Source of the DNA: a virus
Virus record (IMG/VR): IMGVR_UViG_3300010970_000038
Location: 1 to 26,941 of that record
DNA: 26,941 bases
Strand: one strand, 5' to 3'
Each line of letters begins with the position of its first letter. Position 1 is the stretch's first letter. The position numbers and the translations under genes are program-made. Below, in pieces: positions 18,729 through 26,842 of the stretch. The notes under the pieces are model-generated. The model was given only the letters and a program-made list of their open reading frames with translations, had not been told where the DNA came from and ran no database searches.

Positions 18729-19238
18729 ATGGTAGAAAAAGCACCTACGCCTGAGCGTATAGACAAAGAACGCGAGATAGTTGAGTTGCGTACTGAGGGC
18801 TATGTATGGCGTGAGATTGCTCAGCAAGTGGGCATGAGTACGGCTGGCGTTTACAAGGCTTACAACAGGGCTATGACGCGTGTGATTGCTCCATCTATTG
18901 AAGAACACCGTGAACTGGAATTAGATCGCCTGGACATTCTTCAGCGTACTTATTGGCAACCTGCGGTGAACGGTAACTTGAGAGCGGCAGATTATGTTCT
19001 ACGCGTAATTGATAAACGCGCAAAGTTGTTGGGATTAGATGCACCATTGAAGGTTCAAGCAGAGGTGGTTACTTATGACGGATCAGATCTTGACGCAGAA
19101 GTTGAACGAGTCGCAAGACTCATTGAAGCAGGAACAATCGCCGCAAACGGGATTGCAACCATCACTGAACTCACGGATAACAGCGAGCCGTTGGGTGTGG
19201 AAGAACAAACTGGCGCGGAAGGAACAATTACCCCCTGA
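18729..19238 (+). CDS. terS: Terminase small subunit
   Basis: A 169-residue protein with an N-terminal helix-turn-helix (REIVELRTEGYVWREIAQQV then MSTAGVYKAYNRAM, about residues 15-49), a central helical part (ELELDRLDILQRTYWQPAVN) and a C-terminal helix with AEVERVARLIEAG. This is the layout of actinophage small terminase subunits, which recognise the packaging site and recruit the large subunit. Its last 164 bases overlap the large-subunit gene in another frame. Its promoter appears to be directly upstream. Confidence 0.75.
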   Translation: MVEKAPTPERIDKEREIVELRTEGYVWREIAQQVGMSTAGVYKAYNRAMTRVIAPSIEEHRELELDRLDILQRTYWQPAVNGNLRAADYVLRVIDKRAKLLGLDAPLKVQAEVVTYDGSDLDAEVERVARLIEAGTIAANGIATITELTDNSEPLGVEEQTGAEGTITP

Positions 19239-20502
19239 AGGTGATTGGAACATTTGGCTTGCAATGGCAGGCCGTGGATTTGGCAAAACAAGATTAGGCG
19301 CTGAGGAAATTGCGTGGCAGGCGATTGTGCAACCCGCTACACGCTGGGCTGTTGTTGCTCCTACATTCTCAGATGCTAGAGATACATGTGCAGAGGGCGA
19401 GTCAGGCATTGTTGCCGTGTTACAGCGTTACCAAATGCTTCAGAATTACAACAGATCCATTGGTGAAATCCTGCTCAAGAACGGTAGCCGCATAAAATTA
19501 TTTAGCGCAGACAATCCTGAACGCTTTAGAGGCCCACAGCATCACGGTGCTTGGTGTGATGAGTTAGGTGCATGGCGCTATCAAGATGCCTGGGATCAGT
19601 TGCAGTTTGGCTTACGCCTGGGAAAGAAGCCGCGTGTAATCGTTACTACTACGCCGCGCTCCACAGCCCTAATACGCATGCTTGCAGGCCGTACAGATGG
19701 CTCAGTGATTATCACCAGGGGATCTACATTTGATAACGCTAAAAACCTAGCCCCTAGCGCATTGATGGAGTTACAGGCCCGCTATAACGGTACGCGTTTA
19801 GGCCGCCAGGAACTTTATGGAGAAATCCTTGATGATGTTGAAGGCGCATTGTGGACTAAGGGCTTGATTGACCGCACACGCATTGATAAAGCCCCAACTA
19901 TGGCGCGCATTGTTGTAAGCGTTGATCCTGCCGTAACTAACAGTGAGAAGTCAGATGAAACAGGCATTGTTGTAGTGGGATCTACCGCAGATGGCCAGGG
20001 TTATGTAATGGGAGATTACTCATTTAGAGGATCGCCGTTGCAATGGGCTACAAAGGCAGTAGAACTGTTTGACGCGTTTAAGGCTGATGCTGTTTTGGTT
20101 GAAGTAAACCAGGGCGGTGACATGGTGGGCGCTGTACTCAAGCAAGTACGGCCAACCTTGCCAATTAGAGAAGTGCGAGCGCATGTGGGTAAGAAATTAC
20201 GCGCTGAACCTGTTGCGGCTATGTATGAGCAGGGCCGTATTCACCACATTGGAGAGTTTGCAGAGTTAGAAGATCAAATGTGTACCTGGACAGTTGATGA
20301 ACCCAATTCACCTGACCGCATTGATGCAATGGTGCAGGGTTTTAGTGATCTATTAGGAAAAGTTACAGTTAGTAATTACTTTAATGCAATTGCTAATCAT
20401 TGCCCTAAGTGCGGCTTGCCAATGCCTAAATCATTTACTCATTGCTCTGCATGTAGAACCGCTATGATTAGCACAAATTCTGAGGTGTCACAGGGAGCGT
20501 AA
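19075..20502 (+). CDS. terL: Terminase large subunit with C-terminal zinc ribbon
   Basis: A 475-residue ATPase/nuclease. Walker A is GRGFGKT (66-72), Walker B ends Asp162-Glu163 (AWCDELGAW). The nuclease acids are Asp284 (VSVDPAVT), Glu343 (LVEVNQGGD) and Asp417 (PDRIDAM). The N-terminus (RKEQLPPEGDWNIWLAMAG) is typical, so the frame is used well inside the terS overlap. After the nuclease there is an extra domain with Cys443, Cys446, Cys457 and Cys460 (CPKCGLPMPKSFTHCSAC), a zinc ribbon unusual for this enzyme. It drives DNA packaging at the portal vertex. Confidence 0.9.
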   Translation: MTDQILTQKLNESQDSLKQEQSPQTGLQPSLNSRITASRWVWKNKLARKEQLPPEGDWNIWLAMAGRGFGKTRLGAEEIAWQAIVQPATRWAVVAPTFSDARDTCAEGESGIVAVLQRYQMLQNYNRSIGEILLKNGSRIKLFSADNPERFRGPQHHGAWCDELGAWRYQDAWDQLQFGLRLGKKPRVIVTTTPRSTALIRMLAGRTDGSVIITRGSTFDNAKNLAPSALMELQARYNGTRLGRQELYGEILDDVEGALWTKGLIDRTRIDKAPTMARIVVSVDPAVTNSEKSDETGIVVVGSTADGQGYVMGDYSFRGSPLQWATKAVELFDAFKADAVLVEVNQGGDMVGAVLKQVRPTLPIREVRAHVGKKLRAEPVAAMYEQGRIHHIGEFAELEDQMCTWTVDEPNSPDRIDAMVQGFSDLLGKVTVSNYFNAIANHCPKCGLPMPKSFTHCSACRTAMISTNSEVSQGA

Positions 20503-21047
20503 TGGCTGACAATTACAACACAATAATTGATCAAGGCTCTGACTGGTATCGCAATTTTCTTTACACACAGCCTGCAATCATTACTAATGTTGTAGGCAAT
20601 GGCGTATCTATTACATACACGGCAGAAAACGGATTTAGCGCAGGTCAAACAGTTTTTATTCAGGGCATTATGCCTAGCCAATACAATTTAGGTAACGCAA
20701 CAATTGCTACACGCACATCAACACAGTTCACAGTAGAAAATCCTGCATCAGGTTTGTATCTACAAGGTGGAGACGCACTTAGCGCAGTGGACATTACTGG
20801 CTACACAGCCCGCATGCAGTTGCGCTCGCTACCTAATGATGCTTACGCAGTTTTAACGCTTACAAATACAAGCGGCATTACAATTGACGGCCCAACAGGA
20901 ACGCTTGCAGTGCATGCAACAGCGGCACAAACAGCGGCGATTATTGCAGGCCCTTATTATTATGATTTAGAGATAACATCACCTACTGGTGTGAAAACAC
21001 GCATTGTTCAGGGTGAATTAAATGTAAATGCAGAGGTGACAAGATGA
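20502..21047 (+). CDS. Phage structural protein of DQGSDWYR type
   Basis: A 181-residue protein. NYNTIIDQGSDWYRNFLYTQ at the start, then an inserted beta domain (about residues 27-87), followed by AVDITGYTARMQLR, TGTLAVHATAAQTA and GPYYYDLEI...VKTRIVQGELNV. This is a common small phage protein seen near fibre and upper baseplate genes, where similar domains attach fibres. ATG overlaps the terminase stop (TAATG). Function inferred from neighbours. Confidence 0.6.
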   Translation: MADNYNTIIDQGSDWYRNFLYTQPAIITNVVGNGVSITYTAENGFSAGQTVFIQGIMPSQYNLGNATIATRTSTQFTVENPASGLYLQGGDALSAVDITGYTARMQLRSLPNDAYAVLTLTNTSGITIDGPTGTLAVHATAAQTAAIIAGPYYYDLEITSPTGVKTRIVQGELNVNAEVTR

Positions 21048-23926
21048 CATACAACCCAAATAGTTTTCTAAACAATCCAAACCCTGCGGGAACTCCCAAT
21101 GTCATTGTTGTTACACCTGGCCCTGTTGGATCACAAGGTATTCAAGGCGCTTCAGGTACAGCGATTACTATTCTTGGTTCTTACCCAACTTATGCCGCAC
21201 TTGTAGCCGCTCACCCAACAGGTGATGTTGGTGATGGTTATTTAGTTCAAGGTGATTTGTATGTTTGGAGTGCAACACTTCCTGGTTGGGATAATGTTGG
21301 AAACATTCAAGGCCCACAAGGTATTCAAGGCCCAATAGGTGCGCAAGGTTTAGCGGGTATTCAGGGAACGCTTGGTATTCAGGGCGCAACTGGTGCAGGC
21401 GCACAAGGTACTCAAGGCGTACAAGGCACAACTGGTATTCAAGGTTCATTTGGTGTGCAAGGTGCAACTGGTGCAGGCGTTCAAGGAGCAACTGGTGCAA
21501 CTGGTATTCAGGGAGCAACTGGAACACAAGGATTTGACGGCGCACAAGGAACAATTGGCGCACAAGGTATTACTGGAATTCAAGGCGCAGTTGGTACACA
21601 AGGCGCAACAGGAACTCAAGGTATTACTGGATCACAAGGAACTGTTGGTACGCAGGGTGCAACTGGTTCACAAGGTTTAACAGGTATTCAAGGATCTCTT
21701 GGTGCGCAAGGTATTCAAGGTGTTATTGGCGTACAAGGTGCAACAGGTACACAAGGAACAATTGGTAGCCAGGGCGTTATTGGTTTACAGGGCTTAACTG
21801 GTGAAACAGGATCGCAAGGAACAACTGGATCACAGGGTTTAACTGGTGTTCAGGGAAATACTGGCGTTCAAGGAAATACTGGTGTTCAAGGAACACAAGG
21901 CACAATTGGTTCTCAAGGTGTTACAGGTATTCAAGGCAATACAGGCACACAAGGAACTCAGGGCGTTCAAGGACATGAGGGTGTTCAAGGTGCGACAGGT
22001 ACACAGGGCGCAACAGGCACTCAGGGAGTTCAAGGAACTCAAGGTGTTATTGGTGCGCAGGGCTTAGAGGGAATTCAAGGCCACACTGGTACACAAGGTT
22101 TTGACGGAACACAGGGCCTTATTGGTTTGCAAGGTGTTCAAGGTGCAATTGGTACGCAAGGATTTACAGGTACTCAGGGCGCAATTGGTGACACTGGTGC
22201 GCAAGGTATTGAAGGCCCACAGGGAACACAAGGAACACAGGGCTTACAAGGTATTCAGGGCGTTATTGGTGTTCAAGGTCTGCAAGGCGTACAGGGAAAC
22301 ACAGGTAGCCAGGGAACAACTGGTGCAGGTGGAACTGTTACTTACTACGGTAATTTCTATGACTCATTAGATCAAACAGCATCAGCAAATACTGCAACAC
22401 CAATGATTTTGCGCGGTGATTTTGGTTCTAATGGAGTCTCTGTTGCAAGTGACGGAACTAATCTAACCCGCATTACTTTTGCACATACAGGAACTTATGA
22501 TCTTCAATTTTCTGCGCAATTGCATAACAATGGCGGTGGCGGAGCAGGCGATACCGTACAAGTATGGTTTAGCAAAAACGGCACTTATGTACCTGACTCA
22601 AATACAGCAATTACTGTTAGCACAAACAATCCTTACACAGTAGCGGCATGGAATTTCTTAGATGATTATGTATCAGGCGATTATGTTCAACTTTATTGGC
22701 AGACAGATAACGCAAACATTCTTTTGGAACATACAGCGGCGGCTGGTGGATCACCCGCTATTCCTTCACTTATTGTTACAGCCGCACAAGTTGCTTATGC
22801 AATTCAAGGTGCAACAGGTGCAACTGGATCTCAAGGTGTAACTGGATTACAGGGAACTACTGGACTTCAGGGAACTGAAGGAGCGCAAGGCACAACAGGA
22901 ACTCAAGGAACAACTGGAACTCAAGGCGCACAAGGCGTTATTGGTTTGCAGGGTATTCAAGGAACTGTTGGCGCACAAGGTCAGACAGGTACTCAAGGAC
23001 TTGAGGGTATTCAGGGAACAACTGGTACTCAAGGACTAGAAGGCGCGCAGGGAACTACTGGATCTCAGGGAACTGAGGGTATTCAGGGTGTTACTGGCAC
23101 ACAGGGAACAACTGGCGCTCAAGGTACTCAAGGAATTCAAGGCCATGACGGTACTCAGGGAACAACTGGTACACAGGGCTTAGAAGGCTTGCAAGGAACG
23201 CAGGGTGTTCAAGGAACTGATGGCCTTACATTTGCTCCTGTAAGCGGAACAGGAAACCCTGTTGCTACAAATCTAAGTGTTGGCACAACTAATACTGATT
23301 TCTTCTATTACGGAGGAAGTTCATCAGCATTTAATAACGGAACTGGCATGTATGTGCAGTTTAGAGATACAACAGCGGGATCAACACTTACTTATGTGGG
23401 TATTTTTGCTGCTCTCTTTGCTGGCGGTTTTGGAACTGCATACAGACTCAGCACAATCACTGAAGTACACGGAACACCTGTTGCTGGAACATCTACTGAT
23501 TGGCAATTAACTGAAATTGGCTACCAGGGTGCGCAGGGAACAACTGGCACACAAGGCACAAACGGAACTCAAGGAACTCAAGGAACTCAGGGCGTAACTG
23601 GCACACAGGGAACTCAGGGGCTTGAGGGAATTCAAGGAATTACAGGTGCGCAAGGCACTGAAGGAATACAAGGTGTTCAAGGACTTGAAGGAACTCAAGG
23701 TGCAACTGGACAAACAGGTGCGCAAGGAATTCAGGGTACAGATGGAATTCAAGGTACTATTGGAACGCAAGGTACACAAGGAGTTCAAGGTACTCAGGGT
23801 ATTCAGGTTCAAGGAACAACTGGCTTACAAGGTTTAGTTGGTACTCAGGGCTTAGATGGTATTCAAGGTACTAGCGGATCAAATGCAACAGCATTGCCTG
23901 ACATTTTAATGCTCGGCGGAATGTAA
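21044..23926 (+). CDS. Collagen-like tail fibre, 960 residues
   Basis: A very long protein with Gly-X-Y triplets over about two thirds of its length, Y mostly Gln or Thr (GTQ, GIQ, GAT, GTT). Proline is scarce. An N-terminal anchor (about residues 1-88, containing SYPTYAALVAAHPTGDVGDG and WDNVGNIQG) precedes collagen block 1 (~90-430), a globular beta domain (~431-587, jelly-roll-like), block 2 (~589-727), a second beta domain (~728-825), block 3 (~826-945) and a tail ending LPDILMLGGM. Expected to be a long trimeric fibre for host attachment. ATG overlaps the upstream stop. The adjoining minus-strand sugar genes may modify it. Confidence 0.75.
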   Translation: MTYNPNSFLNNPNPAGTPNVIVVTPGPVGSQGIQGASGTAITILGSYPTYAALVAAHPTGDVGDGYLVQGDLYVWSATLPGWDNVGNIQGPQGIQGPIGAQGLAGIQGTLGIQGATGAGAQGTQGVQGTTGIQGSFGVQGATGAGVQGATGATGIQGATGTQGFDGAQGTIGAQGITGIQGAVGTQGATGTQGITGSQGTVGTQGATGSQGLTGIQGSLGAQGIQGVIGVQGATGTQGTIGSQGVIGLQGLTGETGSQGTTGSQGLTGVQGNTGVQGNTGVQGTQGTIGSQGVTGIQGNTGTQGTQGVQGHEGVQGATGTQGATGTQGVQGTQGVIGAQGLEGIQGHTGTQGFDGTQGLIGLQGVQGAIGTQGFTGTQGAIGDTGAQGIEGPQGTQGTQGLQGIQGVIGVQGLQGVQGNTGSQGTTGAGGTVTYYGNFYDSLDQTASANTATPMILRGDFGSNGVSVASDGTNLTRITFAHTGTYDLQFSAQLHNNGGGGAGDTVQVWFSKNGTYVPDSNTAITVSTNNPYTVAAWNFLDDYVSGDYVQLYWQTDNANILLEHTAAAGGSPAIPSLIVTAAQVAYAIQGATGATGSQGVTGLQGTTGLQGTEGAQGTTGTQGTTGTQGAQGVIGLQGIQGTVGAQGQTGTQGLEGIQGTTGTQGLEGAQGTTGSQGTEGIQGVTGTQGTTGAQGTQGIQGHDGTQGTTGTQGLEGLQGTQGVQGTDGLTFAPVSGTGNPVATNLSVGTTNTDFFYYGGSSSAFNNGTGMYVQFRDTTAGSTLTYVGIFAALFAGGFGTAYRLSTITEVHGTPVAGTSTDWQLTEIGYQGAQGTTGTQGTNGTQGTQGTQGVTGTQGTQGLEGIQGITGAQGTEGIQGVQGLEGTQGATGQTGAQGIQGTDGIQGTIGTQGTQGVQGTQGIQVQGTTGLQGLVGTQGLDGIQGTSGSNATALPDILMLGGM
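21311..23878 (+). repeat. Collagen-type 9-bp-periodic coding repeat (three blocks)
   Basis: Gly-X-Y coding blocks at about 21311-22333, 22808-23224 and 23519-23878, with recurring DNA words such as CAAGGAACAACTGG, CAAGGTATTCAAGG and GGTACACAAGG. The near-identical words make this the lowest-complexity DNA in the window and a place for recombination, length change and assembly error. One register slip occurs at 23798-23815 (GIQVQG instead of GIQGVQG). Confidence 0.8.
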
Positions 23927-23938
23927 AAAGGGAGAACA

Positions 23939-24268
23939 ATGGCAACCACATACAAAGTATTAGGACAGGTAGCGCCATCTGCGGCTAGTGCTACAACCCT
24001 TTACACCGTTCCTGGCGCAACACAGGCGATTGTTTCAACAATCAATGTTGTTAATACTGGCGGCGCTACTGACACAGTGCGCATTGCTGTACGCCCTGCG
24101 GGTGCAAGTCTTGCCAATGAACATTACATTGTTTATGACCTAAGCCTTACTCCAACCACTACTTTCACATACACAAGCGGCGCTACTTTGGCCGCAACAG
24201 ATGTAATTACAGTTTATTCAGCAAACGGCACATGTTCATTTAACGCATTTGGAAGCGAGATCGCATAA
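23939..24268 (+). CDS. Small beta-sandwich virion protein (paralogue-like to 2491)
   Basis: A 109-residue protein with TTYKVLGQVAPSAASATTLY, then TVPGATQAIVSTINVVNTGG, and a DVITVYSANGTCSFNAFG end. It shares the TTLYTVP...V...V.NT pattern and length with the protein at 2491. Such short proteins near fibre genes are likely fibre-attachment or capsid decoration proteins. Ribosome site GGGAGA. Stop overlaps the next ATG (TAATG). Confidence 0.6.
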   Translation: MATTYKVLGQVAPSAASATTLYTVPGATQAIVSTINVVNTGGATDTVRIAVRPAGASLANEHYIVYDLSLTPTTTFTYTSGATLAATDVITVYSANGTCSFNAFGSEIA

Positions 24269-24543
24269 TGTCAGTATCACTTACACCTAATCCAAATGTT
24301 GTAGGCCCACAAGGTTTACAAGGACTAACTGGAACACAAGGCTCAACTGGTACAACAGGTGCGCAAGGTACGGCTGGATCTTCTTACACAGCCCCTACTT
24401 TGGGTACAACCGCAATCAACTCAGGTGCAACAGTTACAACAATCAACGGCATGACTAAAATTGTGTCAGAAGCATTTGTTGAACTTAACGCAAGTAGCCA
24501 GGAACAAGATTTAGCAATTATGAACATTATGAGCGGCTGGTAA
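24268..24543 (+). CDS. Short collagen-like protein
   Basis: A 91-residue protein with a short collagen segment GPQGLQGLTGTQGSTGTTGA (residues about 13-36), then a globular part with GATVTTINGMTKIVSEAFVE, ending IMNIMSGW. It looks like a small companion of the 960-residue fibre, perhaps a fibre tip or a cap. Last plus-strand gene before the minus cassette, whose stop directly adjoins its own (24543/24544); no terminator is seen in between. Confidence 0.6.
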   Translation: MSVSLTPNPNVVGPQGLQGLTGTQGSTGTTGAQGTAGSSYTAPTLGTTAINSGATVTTINGMTKIVSEAFVELNASSQEQDLAIMNIMSGW

Positions 24544-25218
24544 TTAGCGCACCCACAACATACCTACATCAGCGGTAGGGCGTAGGTTGGCTACTTTCCA
24601 ACCGCCGTCAATCCAATCATCTGATGTAAGTTGATGCCAGGCTAACAATTCATTTGCGTTGTTAGATTGCATGTTGCCCCACACCTGCGGTTCTTCTAAA
24701 TGGTTCACAATGTATTGCGCGGCCATTTCTCTGTAACCCAATGTAAATAAATAATCTAATTGATCTTCATGCTGGTGCATTGTTTCAAATGTCCACTCAA
24801 AACAAATCATGCCGCCGTAGTGCCGTGTCATGCCTTTCATAACTTGCCACTCAGCACCTTCAACATCAATCTTGATTAAGTCAGGGTTGCCGTATTTATC
24901 TGCAAGCGTGTCAATGGTGATTGTGTTTACTTCTACCTCACGGTAAGGCTTGCCTGCGTATGGCATGCCGTCTTTGGTTAGCCAATCTTTATTAAGCGAA
25001 CTAAGGCCATCTTCTTTAGCCTCATAAAACTTTAAGCGCTCGCCATCTTTGTCACTGGCGGCCATTCTAAGAGGCACAACATGGGGGTTGTAGATAAAGT
25101 TACCAACCAACTCTGCAAACACGCGTGGAGCGGCTTCTAAGGCTATTACGCGGTATCCCTGGTTAAGCCCTGCAATGACTGCATCACCGCGGTTAGCGCC
25201 AACATCAAATAGAAGCAT
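24544..25218 (-). CDS. FkbM-family SAM-dependent methyltransferase
   Basis: A 224-residue protein. LLFDVGANRGDAVIAG is the SAM-binding loop (motif I), VIALEAAPRVFAELV the acidic motif II (Glu), and PDLIKIDVEGAEWQVMKGM the FkbM signature in the centre. FkbM enzymes O-methylate sugars or other hydroxyls. ATG at 25218 is chosen because AAAGGA lies 6 bases upstream; an in-frame TTG start lies at 25233. It overlaps the upstream TPR-like gene by 14 bases. Substrate unknown; a glycan on the fibre or host surface is possible. Confidence 0.8.
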   Translation of the reverse strand: MLLFDVGANRGDAVIAGLNQGYRVIALEAAPRVFAELVGNFIYNPHVVPLRMAASDKDGERLKFYEAKEDGLSSLNKDWLTKDGMPYAGKPYREVEVNTITIDTLADKYGNPDLIKIDVEGAEWQVMKGMTRHYGGMICFEWTFETMHQHEDQLDYLFTLGYREMAAQYIVNHLEEPQVWGNMQSNNANELLAWHQLTSDDWIDGGWKVANLRPTADVGMLWVR

Positions 25219-25768
25219 GTCCAATCCTTTCAAGGTTGCTACGCACTGCGGCTTTGTAATTGGGATCTATGTCCATAGCATTTAAGCGGCCAAAGATTTG
25301 TATGCTCTCGTCTTTGCGGCCAATCCACCAGGCGCTTACTGCCTTTTCAAACAACAAAACATAATTGCCTTCATAACCGACATGTACAGGAAGCGGTGAA
25401 TGAAGTTGATTGTGCAATCCCATGTTTGCCCAGGTGTAACATTCTTGCCACTGCCCTAAACGCTCATGGAACTGCGACAAAAGGAAATAACCTTCAGGAC
25501 GGTAAGGCAAATACGCAACAGCCTGCAATAAACAATTACTCACAGTGGCCTGGCGGTCATTTTGATCTGCAAAACAATGGGCCGCTTTGAGAAGTGACGC
25601 ATAAACCAGGGTTGGGTGTGACTCATTGCCATACTCTGCGGTGCGCAAGTAGAAAGAAACTGCGGAGGCTGTTTGGTTTTGCTTCTCATACTCAACAGCA
25701 ACATCAAAATTAAGCGCTGGATTGAACGGATCTTTAGATAGTTCTACAACTAATTGCTCAATTTTCAT
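25205..25768 (-). CDS. TPR-like protein, glycosylation-associated
   Basis: A 187-residue helical protein with repeat pairs such as NPALNFDVAVEYEKQNQTAS followed by FYLRTAEYG, YASLLKAAHCFADQNDRQAT, and GYFLLSQFHERLGQWQECYT: tetratricopeptide-like helix pairs. Proteins of this kind often precede or follow glycosyltransferases in phage and bacterial glycan gene sets and act as scaffolds; no catalytic motif is seen. ATG has a GGAGG 9 bases upstream. Coupled with both neighbours by overlap. Confidence 0.65.
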   Translation of the reverse strand: MKIEQLVVELSKDPFNPALNFDVAVEYEKQNQTASAVSFYLRTAEYGNESHPTLVYASLLKAAHCFADQNDRQATVSNCLLQAVAYLPYRPEGYFLLSQFHERLGQWQECYTWANMGLHNQLHSPLPVHVGYEGNYVLLFEKAVSAWWIGRKDESIQIFGRLNAMDIDPNYKAAVRSNLERIGHASI

Positions 25769-26759
25769 ACGCCATTGCCTCCATAATTAGATCCTCCACT
25801 ACTGCGCCAGGTACTTGCAAGACAAATGCGGCGTTATCCTGGAAGCCAAACGACACCAAAAGGTTGCCATTATGGACTGCCGCACCTACACAGAACTCAA
25901 CGCGAGCATCTAAAAATGAGAATTCCTTACTTAGCCCTACAACATTTAGTTCCTGATCCCACACAACTAAACGGTGACGGTAAATAGCATCTTTTTGCTG
26001 TAAGTAATTCTTAAATAGATCTACCTCATGGGTAATTGAGATGTACATGTTGCCCCACCGTATGACCTGGCTAGATCCACGCTGATCTTTAGGCGCTACG
26101 GCTGTTGGCTTAACAAATACCTGCTCACACTCACCGCTAATGGGGTTGGCATAAACTAACTCTGTTGGCATTGTCCATTTGATGAAGTGATACGGCTTAT
26201 CTAGGACAGGTATCCAATTCTTCTCACAGTAAGAGTTGTTTGGAGCAGGTGCATTGATACGCACACGCCTAACCTCTTTGACTGCCCAGTTATCCCAGTC
26301 AATTTCAATACGGCTGTACTCCATGCGGCCTACGCCGTTGGTAGTTGTATCTCTGCGCACTCCCACAAGGTAATAATCATCTAGCCACTGCACTACGCGG
26401 CAATCTTCTTCTCCCACAAACTCCCACATGGGTTCAACATCTAATTCAGATGTATCCACTTTGGCGTGGTGAGTCATCTCAAGATCATCATTGAGGCGGC
26501 ACAAGTAATTAACCGTTACAAGACGGCGATCTTTTTCAGGGTGCAGGTATGACAATGGCCCAAAACGGCTAGGAAACTTTTGCTCATTTTCTGCGTGGTA
26601 CAGCGTGTAATTTACATGGCGTAAGTTCACAAGAATGTTGCCTTTGTCATCAATAAAGATTGATGGGTTCATTAGCCCTGTACCGCTAGTTAATCCGTGA
26701 GGGATTACCAGGGGTGCAAGTTTGCCTCCGTATTGAACTGCCTTCTCTACTAAGTTCAT
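25758..26759 (-). CDS. Beta-propeller sugar-active protein (glycosidase/phosphorylase-like)
   Basis: A 333-residue protein. NPSIFIDDKGNILVNLRHVN, EEDCRVVQWLDDYYLVGVRR, CEKNWIPVLDKPYHFIKW, RGSSQVIRWGNMYISITHEV and HNGNLLVSFGFQDN are blade-like segments that recall five-bladed propeller glycosidases and phosphorylases (GH43/GH130-type clans). Similar phage proteins are often annotated as glycosyltransferases. Catalytic acids were not assigned. ATG at 26759 has an AAGG just upstream; an ATG at 26798 is in frame. First gene of the minus cassette. Confidence 0.55.
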   Translation of the reverse strand: MNLVEKAVQYGGKLAPLVIPHGLTSGTGLMNPSIFIDDKGNILVNLRHVNYTLYHAENEQKFPSRFGPLSYLHPEKDRRLVTVNYLCRLNDDLEMTHHAKVDTSELDVEPMWEFVGEEDCRVVQWLDDYYLVGVRRDTTTNGVGRMEYSRIEIDWDNWAVKEVRRVRINAPAPNNSYCEKNWIPVLDKPYHFIKWTMPTELVYANPISGECEQVFVKPTAVAPKDQRGSSQVIRWGNMYISITHEVDLFKNYLQQKDAIYRHRLVVWDQELNVVGLSKEFSFLDARVEFCVGAAVHNGNLLVSFGFQDNAAFVLQVPGAVVEDLIMEAMAYEN

Positions 26760-26842
26760 AAACCTTACAATACATGAAGTTGTGAAAATCGCTATCATTA
26801 CAACACGCCTGATTTACAAGAGGCATAACAAGGGAGATACGC

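Noticed and set aside
21168-23837. Long open frames on both strands in other frames of the collagen-like gene
   Set aside because: They arise from the 9-bp codon periodicity, have biased repetitive composition and lack ribosome sites; they are shadows of the fibre gene.
21311-23878. Repeat array that could be mistaken for CRISPR or a VNTR
   Set aside because: There are no constant repeats with unique spacers of fixed length; the repeats are in-frame Gly-X-Y codons.
24536-24550. A terminator between the convergent genes ending at 24543 and 24544
   Set aside because: The two stop codons adjoin and no hairpin with T-run is visible; transcripts must end within the opposite gene or by another mechanism.
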